Of a DNA stretch of 64,000 nucleotides, positions 27,021 to 36,909 are shown piece by piece. Origin of the DNA: Phormidium ambiguum IAM M-71 (GTDB taxonomy: Bacteria > Cyanobacteriota > Cyanobacteriia > Cyanobacteriales > Aerosakkonemataceae); contig NZ_MRCE01000024.1 in NCBI RefSeq assembly GCF_001904725.1, positions 27,900 through 91,899 of the forward strand, given 5' to 3'. Under the pieces are notes generated by a model, which did not search any database, was not told the DNA's origin, and saw nothing but the letters and a program-made list of their open reading frames with translations. Both the position numbers and the translations under genes were made by a program. Positions within the stretch are counted from its first letter, which is position 1, and each line of letters starts with the position of its first letter.

Positions 27021-28025
27021 TTAATTTGGTTGAGTTTTCGGAACTGGTTGAAATGGTTTGTACTTACCGCCTAAAGCTTCAACGATCGCCTTAGTATTAG
27101 CCACCATCATCTTAATATAAGTGTCTCCATCGCTACCAGGTGCACCAATTGAATCAGAATAAAGTTGATTTGGTGCTAATTTAACTCCAGCTTCCTGGGC
27201 TACAGTTTTAATCAAAGCTGGATTAATTGTGGTTTCGGCAAAAATCGCTGGTACGCCTGATTTTTTTAAAGCATCCACTAAATTTTTCACAGTTTGGGCA
27301 CTGGGTTGTTCTTCCGTACTAATGCCAATTAAAGTGCCAAAAATCTCTATTCCATATCCGCGACCATAATATTGGAAAGCATCATGACTGGTAACTAATT
27401 TACGTTTATCTGGGGGAATTGTGTTAATTTGTTGACGAATCCAAACATCTAACAATTGTAATTCTTGGGTCAACTTTTGGGCATTTTCGGTAAATTTTTG
27501 CTTGTCTTCTGGTGATGTTGCAATCAAAGCGTCCCGGATTGCATTTACCATTTGAATGACATTTTTTACATTACCCCAAACATGAGGATCGGGAACAACT
27601 TCTCCTTGACCTTTATCTAATTCTAAAGGTTTGACTACTTCCCCAACGGCTACTTTTTGGGCTTTAATGCCTGTCGCATTCATTAACTTAATTAACCCTG
27701 GTTCCAAGTTGTAGCCGTTATATACTATTAATTTGGCTTTCTCTAATGCTACTGTGTCGGCGGGAACTGGTTCATAAACGTGAGGATCGGTACCAGGTTG
27801 TAAAATTCCTTTTAACTGAATTTCATCTCCCCCGACTTCCGCTGTTAAGTCAGCGAGGATGGTGCTAGTCGCTACTACATTGGGTTTACCGTTTGTCTCT
27901 GTTTGGGAACGGTTCGCGTTTTGGGAGTTGCAACTCAGTAAGCTAAAAGCTAGGAAAGACAGGGAAAAGGCGAAAACTTTGCTGGGAATGTGGCTAGGGA
28001 TGTGAATCATTACTTTCCTATTCAT
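27021..28025 (-). CDS. mntC: manganese-type ABC transporter substrate-binding lipoprotein
   Basis: A 334-residue cluster A-I metal-binding protein. The signal ends LLSC, giving a lipidated cysteine. Metal ligands are expected in DPHVYEP, DPHVWGN, the Glu region FAETTINP, and the Asp in YSDSIGAPGSDGDTY. The His-rich loop typical of zinc-specific ZnuA is absent (the segment KGQGEVVPDPH is short), so manganese is favoured. It is divergent from mntA across a 73-bp spacer that must hold both promoters. Confidence 0.85.
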   Translation of the reverse strand: MNRKVMIHIPSHIPSKVFAFSLSFLAFSLLSCNSQNANRSQTETNGKPNVVATSTILADLTAEVGGDEIQLKGILQPGTDPHVYEPVPADTVALEKAKLIVYNGYNLEPGLIKLMNATGIKAQKVAVGEVVKPLELDKGQGEVVPDPHVWGNVKNVIQMVNAIRDALIATSPEDKQKFTENAQKLTQELQLLDVWIRQQINTIPPDKRKLVTSHDAFQYYGRGYGIEIFGTLIGISTEEQPSAQTVKNLVDALKKSGVPAIFAETTINPALIKTVAQEAGVKLAPNQLYSDSIGAPGSDGDTYIKMMVANTKAIVEALGGKYKPFQPVPKTQPN

Positions 28026-28098
28026 TACTTTTTATAGATGTTTTCATAATTGTCTCATTTTTATACTATGCTCAAAGAAGTACGATCGAATCAAGATT

Positions 28099-28896
28099 AT
28101 GAAAACTATTACCTTTCCCACCAATGAACACTGGACACAGCAAGTTTGCCAAGTTAGGGATATCCCCAGGATTGCGGTTAATCACTTAGGGGTCAAGTAC
28201 CGCACGGTAGAGGCGTTGCAGGATGTAAGTTTTAGCTTAAATTGTGGTAAAGTCACGGGAATTATTGGCCCAAATGGTGCAGGAAAAAGTACCTTACTAA
28301 AAGGGATGTTGGGGCTAATTCCGGTTAGTAGTGGTACAGTAATTTATCAAAACCAGCCTTTGATGGATCAGTTAGCCAAAGTTGCTTATGTGCCACAACG
28401 ATCGCAAATTGACTGGACTTATCCGGCTACTGTATGGGATGTAGTGATGATGGGTAGAGTCAGAAAAACCGGATGGTTTCGTCGTTTTTCTCATGTTAGT
28501 CGGCAAATTGCCCAAACTGCGTTAGAAAGAGTGGGAATGAGTGCATTTTGCGATCGGCCCATTGGACAACTTTCCGGCGGACAACAACAAAGAGTATTCT
28601 TAGCTAGGGCGTTAGCGCAAGAAGCAGAAATTTTCTGTTTTGATGAACCTTTTGCTGGCATCGATCAAAAAACTGAAGCTGTCCTATTTGAAATTTTCCG
28701 CGAACTAGCTAACGAAGGCAAAATTGTCATAGTTGTTAATCATGATTTAGGCGAATCTATTACTCATTTTGATGATTTAATTTTATTAAACAAAGAGTTA
28801 ATTGCCGCAGGTTCGAGACAAAAAGTGTTTACTCAAGAAAACCTTTATCGCGCTTATGGAGGACAAGTGATCTTTTTTCAAGGAAAAGCAGCTTAA
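28099..28896 (+). CDS. mntA: manganese/zinc ABC transporter ATP-binding protein
   Basis: A 265-residue ATPase with Walker A GPNGAGKST (57-65), signature LSGGQQQRVFLARAL, Walker B IFCFDEPFAGID and the switch His in VVNHD. The fold and length match the metal-type group. It carries a short N-terminal extension. It is divergent from the binding protein and 184 bp upstream of the permease, so the three genes form one transporter split over two strands. Confidence 0.87.
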   Translation: MKTITFPTNEHWTQQVCQVRDIPRIAVNHLGVKYRTVEALQDVSFSLNCGKVTGIIGPNGAGKSTLLKGMLGLIPVSSGTVIYQNQPLMDQLAKVAYVPQRSQIDWTYPATVWDVVMMGRVRKTGWFRRFSHVSRQIAQTALERVGMSAFCDRPIGQLSGGQQQRVFLARALAQEAEIFCFDEPFAGIDQKTEAVLFEIFRELANEGKIVIVVNHDLGESITHFDDLILLNKELIAAGSRQKVFTQENLYRAYGGQVIFFQGKAA

Positions 28897-28917
28897 GCAT
28901 CTAACTGAGAATTAAGT

Positions 28918-29065
28918 TTTGGATATTTTTTAACCACAGATATCCACAGATGAACACAGATAAACACAGATGTTTTTTTAATCTCTTTGTCTGATGCTAA
29001 ATACTTTTTTCTCTTTCCTTTGCGCCCTACCCTTCGGGAAGGCTACGCCTAATGCGTCCTTTGCG
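28918..29065 (+). repeat. CACAGAT-type repeat between mntA and mntB
   Basis: Several copies of ACCACAGAT/AACACAGAT (28931-28971) are followed by a CCTTCGGGAAGGCTACGC stretch. Both are dispersed repeats often found between cyanobacterial genes. There is no gene here. Confidence 0.6.
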
Positions 29066-29080
29066 GTTTAATAATAATTT

Positions 29081-29968
29081 ATGCTCGAAGCTTTAATCGA
29101 ACCATTACAATATAGCTTCATGCAACGATCGCTAATTATCGCCGTTTTAGTTGGCTTAATTTGTGCGGTTGTTGGCAGTTATTTAATGGTACAAAGACTA
29201 GCTTTGCTAGGAGATGCCATTAGTCATTCGGTGTTACCGGGATTAGCGATCGCTTTCATGTTAGGTGCTAATATTTTCATTGGGGCTTTTATTGCCGGAG
29301 TGATTAGCACAATGGCGATCGCATTTATTAAAACCCGCTCTCCGATTAAAGAAGATGCTGCAATGGGGATAGTTTTCTCCGCCTTTTTCGCCCTGGGAAT
29401 CACCTTAATTACGATTATCCAAAAAAGCAACAAAATTGACCTCAATCACTTTTTATTTGGCAATATATTAGGAGTTACCTTTGATGAAGTTTGGGACACC
29501 GCAATTATCGCCGCAATTATCTTATTTGTAGTCGGATTACTGTACAAAGAACTACTTTTTTACACCTTCGATCCTTTAGGCGCACAAGCCGCAGGTTTAC
29601 CAGTTAATATCCTCAATTTTGGCTTAATGCTACTCATTGCATTAACCATAGTTGCCAGCATGAAAGCAGTCGGAGTAATCTTAGTTTTAGCATTATTAAT
29701 CACCCCAGGTGCTACCGCATATTTATTAGTAAAACGCCTCCATCAAGTAATGATTTTAGGTGCAGTAATTGGGATTATTTCTAGTATTTCGGGAATGTAT
29801 CTCAGCTACTTTTATAATTTACCTTCCGGCCCCGCTATCGTCTTAGTAGCATCAGGATTTTTTATTTTAGCATTACTTTTTAGTCCAAATTACGGTATCT
29901 TTACGCAAAAACAGTTTAATCTGGGACAATCATCGCTTTGGAGAGAATTGAAACAATTATTTCGTTAA
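29081..29968 (+). CDS. mntB: manganese/zinc ABC transporter permease
   Basis: A 295-residue ABC-3 family permease with eight or nine hydrophobic segments. Features include LMVQRLALLGDAISHSVLPGLA (48-69), the ATPase-contact region, and SMKAVGVILVLALLITPGATA. It is the inner-membrane channel for the ATPase encoded upstream. A short, non-conserved tail follows the last helix. Confidence 0.9.
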   Translation: MLEALIEPLQYSFMQRSLIIAVLVGLICAVVGSYLMVQRLALLGDAISHSVLPGLAIAFMLGANIFIGAFIAGVISTMAIAFIKTRSPIKEDAAMGIVFSAFFALGITLITIIQKSNKIDLNHFLFGNILGVTFDEVWDTAIIAAIILFVVGLLYKELLFYTFDPLGAQAAGLPVNILNFGLMLLIALTIVASMKAVGVILVLALLITPGATAYLLVKRLHQVMILGAVIGIISSISGMYLSYFYNLPSGPAIVLVASGFFILALLFSPNYGIFTQKQFNLGQSSLWRELKQLFR

Positions 29969-29999
29969 AATATCTCTAAATTTTACAATCTAAAATCCC

Positions 30000-30983
30000 A
30001 TGACTGTTCGTGCTTTTTTTCGCTCCACAAAAGTCAAAAATGCTACTTCACCTTATGACACAATTCATCTGAAAATATTCTATCCGGCGTTGATGTCAGG
30101 CAGTGAATTAGAAAAAACTCAAGGTAACATTCCAGCAGATTCACAAAAAGCACCTTTTCCAATAGTCATTTTTTTTGGAGGAGTCAATTGTGGTGCAGAA
30201 AATTACCAATGGTTAGCTGTTAAACTAGCAGAAACAGGAATAGTAGTTGTTACTTTTGTTTGGGTAGCAGAAAACTTACCGGGAATGATTGCTTTAACTC
30301 CGGGAATTGATACTAAAGTTTTAGCACCTAACATTTACGGTACTGCACCAACTGCCTCAGCTTTACCTGCTTTATTAGCTGAATTAGAAAGCTTACAAAC
30401 CGAAGGGTTACTAGCAGGAATGTTAAACTTACAACAAGTGATTTTAGGCGGTCATTCTGCTGGTGGAAGAGTCGCTTTAGAAAATGCTAACCCGGAATTT
30501 TTTCCCCAGGTTGTTGCTGCTTTTGCTTATGCTGCCCATAGTGCTGCGCCCATGATGTTAGGTTTTCCCGCAGATACTTTTTTATCGTTACCTTCAACGT
30601 TACCAATGTTGTTAATTGGTGGTACTTGTGATGGTGTCATTGCTAATAGCAGACATATTTATGGTATTAAAGAAGAGAGTCCAACTAGGTCAGTAATGCG
30701 GACTTTTCGGGAGGCAATTACCGCCAATCGAAATGATTGCTATTCAATCATTATAGATGGAGCAAATCATTATTCGATCGTTCATCCCCAAGACCCAACT
30801 ACTGATAGAGCATTTTTAGATTTTCCCACTACTCAACCAGAAGCAGAAATCCGTTCTTTAATCGCAGAATTAATTGCATTATTTATTGATGCCCATGCCC
30901 GCCAAAAACCAGAGGCATTGGCAACACTTGATAAAATAAAAAATCAGTCAAATTCTTTAATTGCGGCTTTTGAACGCAAGTAA
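30000..30983 (+). CDS. alpha/beta hydrolase (dienelactone/chlorophyllase-like)
   Basis: A 327-residue alpha/beta hydrolase. The nucleophile elbow is GGHSAGGR (about 154-161), the oxyanion strand is IVIFFGGVNCGAENY, and a late Asp/His pair is likely in LLIGGTCDGV and DGANHYSIVHP. There is no signal peptide. The substrate is not readable. It starts 31 bp after mntB, but a functional link to metal uptake is not evident. Confidence 0.8.
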   Translation: MTVRAFFRSTKVKNATSPYDTIHLKIFYPALMSGSELEKTQGNIPADSQKAPFPIVIFFGGVNCGAENYQWLAVKLAETGIVVVTFVWVAENLPGMIALTPGIDTKVLAPNIYGTAPTASALPALLAELESLQTEGLLAGMLNLQQVILGGHSAGGRVALENANPEFFPQVVAAFAYAAHSAAPMMLGFPADTFLSLPSTLPMLLIGGTCDGVIANSRHIYGIKEESPTRSVMRTFREAITANRNDCYSIIIDGANHYSIVHPQDPTTDRAFLDFPTTQPEAEIRSLIAELIALFIDAHARQKPEALATLDKIKNQSNSLIAAFERK

Positions 30984-30996
30984 ATAATCAAAATAA

Positions 30997-31020
30997 AGGT
31001 GGGTTAAACCCACCTCATTT
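30997..31020. terminator. bidirectional hairpin terminator
   Basis: AGGTGGG-TTAA-ACCCACCT forms a hairpin between the convergent hydrolase and PEP-CTERM genes, with T-rich sequence on the plus side and an A-run on the other. Confidence 0.65.
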
Positions 31021-31023
31021 CTT

Positions 31024-31782
31024 TTAAAACCGATTAAAAACGTTTTTTCTTTGGGAAAGTAAACCAAAACCAGCGATTAACCCTAAACCCAAAACCATCG
31101 AGGATTCAGGTACTTTCTTTGGTACTTCGGTGTAGTCGTAGATTACTTTAATATCAGCTTTAGCAAAGGTGCTAATTCCAGATAGTATGTTACCTGAACC
31201 TCTCACAGATGATTCAGCATTAGCAGAAAAGGAAAAATCTACAGTTCCATTACCAATAAATGGTGTTAAAGCCGACAAATCTGCGATGGTTTCGCTGGTA
31301 GAAGCTTCAGCGGAAATTCCCGTAATAGTTCTACCAGAAGTACCGCCGAAATCTACTGTGCCATCGAATCTGGTAACATCGTACTGTCTAATTTCTTGGG
31401 GTTTTAACTCAAATACAGGGTTATTATTCGGCCCTACTAATGTTAGTAAACCGGAAAGATCTACTGTTATTGTTTGAGGTCTAGCATCTCTACTTTCAAA
31501 TTCTGCATCTCCACGCATATTACCAGTGAATTCTATAAATACACTGTTAAGCGTACCTAGAGATGAATCAAACTGCTGGATACTAAGAATTGAATCTACT
31601 ATATCTGTGAAACCGTAACCTGTAGGCGCACCGAATTCGATGTCTTCAGGAGTTTGTTGGTATGCCGCTGTATAAGTGATGGTTGCTGCGTTTGCAATTG
31701 CAGTGCCGAGAAGAATACTAGTAAATGTACTAGCCGTAGTTATACTAGCTTTAGTTACAGTGTTTAAGAATTTTGCTTTCAT
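31024..31782 (-). CDS. PEP-CTERM sorting domain protein (secreted)
   Basis: A 252-residue secreted protein. The signal peptide ends near TAIANA-A (about residue 33). The body is beta-rich and Thr/Ser/Gly-rich with no known enzyme motif. The tail is VPESSMVLGLGLIAGFGLLSQRK: a sorting signal, hydrophobic helix and basic end as in PEP-CTERM, but with PES in place of PEP. It would be exported and processed by an exosortase, giving a surface or extracellular-matrix protein (inference). Confidence 0.75.
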   Translation of the reverse strand: MKAKFLNTVTKASITTASTFTSILLGTAIANAATITYTAAYQQTPEDIEFGAPTGYGFTDIVDSILSIQQFDSSLGTLNSVFIEFTGNMRGDAEFESRDARPQTITVDLSGLLTLVGPNNNPVFELKPQEIRQYDVTRFDGTVDFGGTSGRTITGISAEASTSETIADLSALTPFIGNGTVDFSFSANAESSVRGSGNILSGISTFAKADIKVIYDYTEVPKKVPESSMVLGLGLIAGFGLLSQRKNVFNRF

Positions 31783-32112
31783 TACTAACTTATCCTCTTA
31801 GCCCTAAATTTTACTTTCAGTATATTTCGGTTCTTTCGAGTTTTTTTTAAAGATTTGATGAAGCTAGTTAATGAATAATTCCAGAAACCTTTTGCTTCAA
31901 GGTTTACAGATATTTATCTTTTTTGCGTAAATTCCGAGGTATGGAATTTGCTGTTATAAGTAGTGTTTTCCCGGAATCTACTTTTTGAAAGATGTATCTT
32001 TGGCAAGAATTACATACTACTTTTATATGTGAGTGTTGGATTAAACAAAAAACGCGAAGAACTTTCTGCCAAAATTTCTCCGCGTTTGTTAATTATTTAT
32101 GCTGTAATTCTT
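31783..32112. other. 330-bp intergenic region without a gene
   Basis: The spacer is AT-rich and holds the upstream region of the PEP-CTERM gene. A run TCGAGTTTTTTTTAAAG is near its left end. Short open frames in it have no coding character, and no RNA gene or repeat was recognised. Confidence 0.5.
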
Positions 32113-34866
32113 TTACAAATTAAGAATCATTTTTACCATTGGTTCACCTAAAATGCGTTCTGCCCGGAAACCTAATCTCTCACTGATGCGTTGCATTGCC
32201 ATATTATCAGTGAGAATATCGGCGGTAATTCGGCTTAAGTGTTCATCACGGGCTATTTGTAATAGTCGGTGCAGAAATTCTGTACCTAATCCTTTACGTT
32301 GGTATGGGTCGGCAATTAACATGGAAAATTCTGCTTCATCAGTACCATGTAATTTGCTTAATCTGCCGATGCCGATGATTTGGGTTTGTCCAGTTTCGGG
32401 GTTAGTATATTCTGCTACTAATGCCATTTGGCGATCGTAATCAATAAAACAAATCCGCGATAATCTTTCGTGTGTTGTTCGCTGACTCAGTTTTACCAAA
32501 TGTGCATAACGCAGATAAACTGATTCTTCCGAAACCATTTTATGAAAATCAACTACCAAAGGTTCATCTTCAGGACGAATAGGACGGATAGTAACTGGTG
32601 TCCCATCTTTCATCGTCCAAGGTGCAACGTATTGGGTGGGATAAGGTCGAATAGCTGGTTTTGGCAGTTTATCTTCGCTAATTTCAGGATCGTGCAGAAC
32701 TACGCGAGCGTCAAGAGCGATTAACCTGTCTGGCGATGCGAGTAACGGATTAATGTCAATTTCCTTAATCCAAGGTTGTTCGACTACTAACAAGCTGAAT
32801 TGTACTAATAACTGTTCCAATCTAGCTAAGTCAACTGGTGGACGACCGCGAACTCCTTTCAGGGCGGTGTAGATTTTGGTTTGTTCCATCATCCGCCTTG
32901 CCAAAGTAGAATTCAAAGGCGGTAATGCTAAAGCGCGGTCTTTGAAAACTTCTACTAGTTGTCCGCCTGTACCGAACAGTAGCACAGGGCCAAATTGTGG
33001 GTCTACGCTACTACCAATGATAATTTCGTAACCTTCGAGGTTGAGCATTGGTTGCACAGTTACGCCTAAAAAGTGTTCTGCACCGACTTTTTCGGCTACT
33101 GATGTTTGAATACCACGATAGGCGCGTCTGACTGTTTCGGCATCTTTTAGTAGTAACCTGACTCCTCCCACGTCTGTTTTGTGGGTAATGGTTTCGGAGT
33201 AGAGTTTGAGAACTACTGGATAACCGATTTTCTGGGCGAGGTTGACGGCTTCTTCTTCAGTGGTGGCTATTTCTGTGGGAACTGTGGGAATGTTGTAGCT
33301 GGCGAGTAGTTGTTTAGATTCGTATTCGGTGAGGATGGTGCGACCAGCTTGTTTGACTGAGTTGATGATTGATTTTGCTAGGATGAGATCGCAAGCCTTT
33401 TCCCCACAATTCTCTGATAATATTGGAGTCTCATATATACCCCGCAAATTATAACTGTAGCGCCACATCAAGTTAAATACATGAGCCGCCGTGTCGGGAT
33501 AAGGAAAAGTGTAAATGCTGGCGCGGTTGAGAATAGCTTCCCCGGCTGCAACTTCTTGTCCGCCCATCCAACTAGCTAAAATTGGTTTACCTTTAACTGG
33601 GGTTGTCTTCAGTTGTTCTACCACATCTTCAGCGGTTTTCGTTGGGTCGGTCATGGCTTGAGGTGTGAGAACAATTAACAATCCGTCGCTGTTCGGGTCT
33701 TTCAGGGCGATTTCTAAGGATTTGCTATACCTTTCTGGGTCTGCATCTCCTAAAATATCAATTGGATTGTGCGTACTTGCAGATGCGGGCAAAATCGGTT
33801 TAAGTTTATCAACTGTTTCGCCAGAAAGTTCTGCTAGTTCTCCTCCACCTGTAATTAAAGCATCTGTTGCTAATACTCCAGGCCCTCCAGCGTTAGTCAG
33901 AATGGTTAAGCGTTTGCCTTTAGGACGTGGTTGTTTGGCTAAAACTTCTGCCATATTGAACAAGTCGTCAATGGTGTTGACTCGTAATACTCCACTGCGA
34001 CGGAATGCGGCGTTTAATACTTCATCGCTACCTGTAAGTGAACCAGTGTGAGAGGCTGCGGCTTTGGCTGCGGCTTCAGTTTGTCCGACTTTAATCACTA
34101 TAATTGGTTTACTTAAGGCAACTTCTCTAGCTGCGGAAAGGAACGATCGCGCATCTCCGATCGACTCCATATAAATTACAATGCTCTGAGTGTGGGGATC
34201 ATCGCCTAAATAATAAATTAAGTCGCCCCAATCTACATCTAACATGGAACCAATGGAAACGAAGGCACTAAAACCGACGTTTTCTTGGAAACTCCAATCT
34301 AAAATTCCGGTGCAAAGTGCGCCACTTTGACTGATGAAGCCGACATTTCCCGGTAAAGCCATTTTACTGGCAAAGGTGGCGTTTAATCCCGAAACTGGAT
34401 TCATTACCCCCAGGCAGTTTGGGCCAATAATTCGCATTCTGCCGCGACGGGCTTGTTCGAGGACTTGCCGTTCTAATTCTAATCCCTGTGCGCCAATTTC
34501 TTTAAATCCTGCGGAAATGACGATCGCACCTTTAACTCCCGCATCCACACATTCGCTAATTACTCCTGGTACTGTTACCGCAGGCGTAACTATTACCGCT
34601 AAATCTACTTTTCCGGGAACTTCTCCGATGCTGGGATAAGCTTTAATTCCTAATACGCTAGGGCGTTTTGGATTCACAGGAAAAACTGTGCCACCAAACG
34701 GACTACTAATTAAATTCCACAAAATTGTCCGCCCGACGCTGCCTAATTTTTCCGTTGCTCCAATTACTGCAACATTTTTTGGGGCAAAAATAGCATCTAA
34801 TGGTTGATGCTCATATCGCAACACATCATGTGCTGGGTCGGTAGTTGGTTTGATATAAGTTTGCAT
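32113..34866 (-). CDS. ADP-forming acyl-CoA synthetase fused to GNAT acetyltransferase
   Basis: A 917-residue fusion. In order: a CoA-binding Rossmann domain from about residue 25 ([20 protein letters not shown]), a succinyl-CoA-ligase-like flavodoxin domain, an ATP-grasp domain (about 510-735; [16 protein letters not shown]), and a GNAT domain (about 755-917; [10 protein letters not shown] and [14 protein letters not shown], the acetyl-CoA-binding loop). The same architecture is known from Pat-type protein lysine acetyltransferases, where the synthetase-like part can be regulatory, and from acetate-CoA ligases. Which applies here cannot be told by eye. Confidence 0.88.
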   Translation of the reverse strand: MQTYIKPTTDPAHDVLRYEHQPLDAIFAPKNVAVIGATEKLGSVGRTILWNLISSPFGGTVFPVNPKRPSVLGIKAYPSIGEVPGKVDLAVIVTPAVTVPGVISECVDAGVKGAIVISAGFKEIGAQGLELERQVLEQARRGRMRIIGPNCLGVMNPVSGLNATFASKMALPGNVGFISQSGALCTGILDWSFQENVGFSAFVSIGSMLDVDWGDLIYYLGDDPHTQSIVIYMESIGDARSFLSAAREVALSKPIIVIKVGQTEAAAKAAASHTGSLTGSDEVLNAAFRRSGVLRVNTIDDLFNMAEVLAKQPRPKGKRLTILTNAGGPGVLATDALITGGGELAELSGETVDKLKPILPASASTHNPIDILGDADPERYSKSLEIALKDPNSDGLLIVLTPQAMTDPTKTAEDVVEQLKTTPVKGKPILASWMGGQEVAAGEAILNRASIYTFPYPDTAAHVFNLMWRYSYNLRGIYETPILSENCGEKACDLILAKSIINSVKQAGRTILTEYESKQLLASYNIPTVPTEIATTEEEAVNLAQKIGYPVVLKLYSETITHKTDVGGVRLLLKDAETVRRAYRGIQTSVAEKVGAEHFLGVTVQPMLNLEGYEIIIGSSVDPQFGPVLLFGTGGQLVEVFKDRALALPPLNSTLARRMMEQTKIYTALKGVRGRPPVDLARLEQLLVQFSLLVVEQPWIKEIDINPLLASPDRLIALDARVVLHDPEISEDKLPKPAIRPYPTQYVAPWTMKDGTPVTIRPIRPEDEPLVVDFHKMVSEESVYLRYAHLVKLSQRTTHERLSRICFIDYDRQMALVAEYTNPETGQTQIIGIGRLSKLHGTDEAEFSMLIADPYQRKGLGTEFLHRLLQIARDEHLSRITADILTDNMAMQRISERLGFRAERILGEPMVKMILNL

Positions 34867-34985
34867 TGAGCGTTCCTCTCGATCAACTCATTTCTTTGAG
34901 TCGCCGCCTCTTCTCCAATTTAACTATTTTGTTTTACTAATGTCCGTTGCATAGAATACTTTAATTATAAGTTTACAAATCAAAT

Positions 34986-35008
34986 AAAAACGCTACATTT
35001 TAGTAGCG
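34986..35008 (-). terminator. hairpin terminator for the small Cys-rich gene
   Basis: On the minus strand, CGCTAC-TAAAAT-GTAGCG is followed by TTTTTA. It lies about 60 bp beyond the stop of the Cys-rich small protein gene. Confidence 0.55.
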
Positions 35009-35065
35009 AATTTTATTAATTATACTATTTTCAAACAGGATTTCTGTAAATTTTGGGTAATTTCT

Positions 35066-35266
35066 TTAAGTTTGTTGATTAGCTAATTCCCGGTCTTTTT
35101 CGGAATTTTTGTAATCGGCTGCAAATTGTATAATTGCTAAATGACAACTTTTCCATTCCGCTCTTACTGATACACCTAAAATTTCACAAGATCCACCACG
35201 TCTTCCAGTGACTTTGTAGTAATAACAACACCGACAGGTTGAGGCTGTGCAGTTTGGTGCTTTCAT
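35066..35266 (-). CDS. small Cys-rich conserved protein
   Basis: A 66-residue protein with cysteines in CTASTCRCCYYY and further single cysteines in GGSCEILG and WKSCHL. The spacing suggests metal or Fe-S binding, but no known family motif applies. AGGA lies about 9 bp before the start on the minus strand, and a terminator follows. I judge it a conserved cyanobacterial small protein. Confidence 0.65.
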   Translation of the reverse strand: MKAPNCTASTCRCCYYYKVTGRRGGSCEILGVSVRAEWKSCHLAIIQFAADYKNSEKDRELANQQT

Positions 35267-35552
35267 GTTGAGGATTTCCTATTTATTTGTTTGGAAAAAT
35301 TATTTTGCTGTTCTGAGTAAATTATGCAAGAGCTTCTTGGTAATTCACTACAATTAGTTGAGTTTGTACTTAAAACATTGCATTTATTTATAAAACTTAA
35401 TAGAGATGAATTAATAAATGTATTATTGATTACAATGTTGCGGAAAATAAATTTTGCAGAATTATTTTTTCGTACTGCATTACTATTGCTGCTGTCAGTA
35501 TTCTGGAATACTTTATCAAATAGATTGAACAATAGTTATTTGATTAATTAAT
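35267..35552. other. AT-rich spacer without a convincing gene
   Basis: Two overlapping open frames on opposite strands (to about 35550) have no conserved look and are compositional. Nothing else was recognised before the direct repeat starting at 35553. Confidence 0.5.
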
Positions 35553-35600
35553 AGCGATCGCACTTGAAGAGAAACAGTCAGTAAACAGAAGAAATGCGAT
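35553..35600. repeat. 48-bp direct repeat, copy A1
   Basis: AGCGATCGCACTTGAAGAGA and the following 28 bp recur, with a few changes, at 37378-37425. The two copies lie in the same orientation and bracket the HNH and toxin/immunity gene pairs. Confidence 0.8.
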
Positions 35601-35656
35601 TGCCTACAGCACGCTACGCGAACGCTTATGGATAGTTAGATCGCGGGTATGGGTGT

Positions 35657-36109
35657 TCAAATCTGGGATCGATCGGTTGCTGGAGGATGTAACCCCGTTT
35701 GAATCCAAAATCGTCTGGTTGCTCGGATAGAATCATTCTCTGGATAGCGTGTATCGTTTAAATCAAGGCGGATGCAGGTTGCTCGACCGATCGGTGTAAT
35801 CCCTAGAATCACTACTCCGTTATCTAGCCAAATAAAATGTTCCTCCCACTTCTGCTGACGAGGGTTGAAAATAGGAACAATTTCCTGGGTTTCTGGATCG
35901 ACGCTAGCCACAAAGTTATATCGTCTCTCATTACAACGACGACAGGCAAGTGCAAGATTATTGATTTCGTCGGAGCCGCCCAGAGATTTCGGGATAATAT
36001 GATCGATCGTGAACCGATTAGCACTCAAACGTTCTGGCGAATGACAGTATTCACACAAATAGTTGGCTCGTTCACGAACGGCTTGCTTGGCTACATCACT
36101 GATTGGCAT
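35657..36109 (-). CDS. HNH endonuclease
   Basis: A 150-residue HNH nuclease starting MPISDVAKQAVRERANYLCEYC. The zinc ligands are CEYC and CRRCN; the catalytic core is FTIDHIIPKSLGG. The start at 36109 was chosen because the upstream extension is hydrophobic and overlaps the previous gene too far. This start overlaps the 80-residue partner gene by 14 bp, so the two are co-translated. Small HNH enzymes of this type are frequent in cyanobacterial accessory DNA; function unknown. Confidence 0.85.
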   Translation of the reverse strand: MPISDVAKQAVRERANYLCEYCHSPERLSANRFTIDHIIPKSLGGSDEINNLALACRRCNERRYNFVASVDPETQEIVPIFNPRQQKWEEHFIWLDNGVVILGITPIGRATCIRLDLNDTRYPENDSIRATRRFWIQTGLHPPATDRSQI

Positions 36110-36338
36110 TTTGGGCAGCAAGCATAGCGTTAATATGAGTAAAAATCCGATCCAACTCTCCAATTGTGTCTAATTCTGCAACTTCATCTGGAGTAAGTTG
36201 ATCCGCTTTCTTTTTTTCTAACAAGCTTTCCATTCGGTTTTGAAGAGATTCACTGAATTTGAATAGCGCCCAATCTCCCACTTTTTCCATCTGAATTTCA
36301 TGAATTAGTGAGGACGGCTTACCCAGAGTTGTAACCAT
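36096..36338 (-). CDS. small partner protein of the HNH endonuclease
   Basis: An 80-residue, charged, mostly helical protein (SESLQNRMESLLEKKKADQLTPDEVAELDTI). It precedes and overlaps the HNH gene by 14 bp. The tight coupling is reminiscent of a toxin-antitoxin or nuclease-partner pair, but no antitoxin motif was recognised, so this is inference. Confidence 0.65.
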   Translation of the reverse strand: MVTTLGKPSSLIHEIQMEKVGDWALFKFSESLQNRMESLLEKKKADQLTPDEVAELDTIGELDRIFTHINAMLAAQNANQ

Positions 36339-36465
36339 GTTTACCCCTGTCAGAATGGAGTGGATAGACGTTGAACATCTGCGCTTTAACGAGATTATAG
36401 CTTTCCTGGCAGTGGCAATGGGATTACCGAATTGAGGGCGTTATCCAACAGGATAGCGATCGCCT

Positions 36466-36513
36466 AATATAGCGATCGCTGATTTTTTCCCATACCGCAA
36501 AGGCTAATTAAGG
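36466..36513. repeat. 48-bp direct repeat, copy B1
   Basis: AATATAGCGATCGCTGATTT and the following 28 bp recur with three changes at 37330-37377. The two copies bracket the toxin remnant and the immunity-like gene. Confidence 0.8.
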
Positions 36514-36517
36514 TGAA

Positions 36518-36886
36518 ATCAGTAGTAACGATCCAGTTTTTCCAGAAGTTGTTAGGATCGCCAGTGGCTTTGGAATTTTTGATTGTATTCCCTGTGCTAG
36601 AGCTATCAAAGAATTTTTGGTAGAACGGGGAGTTCAGGGAAAGCATATCAAGCTGGATACTGGTTCACAAGATCCGCTCTACGGACGTATTTATGATGAT
36701 AGTGTAGGTGAACTGATTTCCACCACTGGACACCATGAAGCAGTTGTAGTTGAAATTGAGGGAGAGGAAATTGTGGTTGACAACATTCACCCTGAAGGAA
36801 TTCTTCGCTCGGTTTGGATGCAAAATCTTTATTCGCCTATTCTGGAAGTTGGGAGAAAATTTCAGATAACAGAACAGATGTTTTAG
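36518..36886 (+). pseudogene. papain-fold polymorphic toxin domain without a clear start codon
   Basis: The frame is open from after TAA at 36509. It encodes VVRIASGFGIFDCIPCARAIKEFL, then GKHIKLDTGSQDPLYGRIYDD, STTGHHEAVVVEI and VVDNIHPEGI, the Cys, His and Asp regions of papain-fold toxins found in cyanobacteria. The first usual start codon in frame, TTG at 36617, would remove the cysteine region. Either translation begins at a rare codon or the 5' end, including any upstream delivery domain, was lost. The neighbouring gene resembles its immunity partner. Confidence 0.6.
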
Positions 36887-36909
36887 CGTTAACTTTTTGG
36901 GAGTTGGAT

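Noticed and set aside
33665..34639. Plus-strand frames opposite the CoA synthetase-GNAT gene
   Set aside because: Antisense of a long conserved gene; no start signals or conserved content.
35263..35551. Overlapping frames of 89 and 75 codons on opposite strands
   Set aside because: AT-rich, no ribosome-binding site, no conserved look; mutual overlap suggests neither is real.
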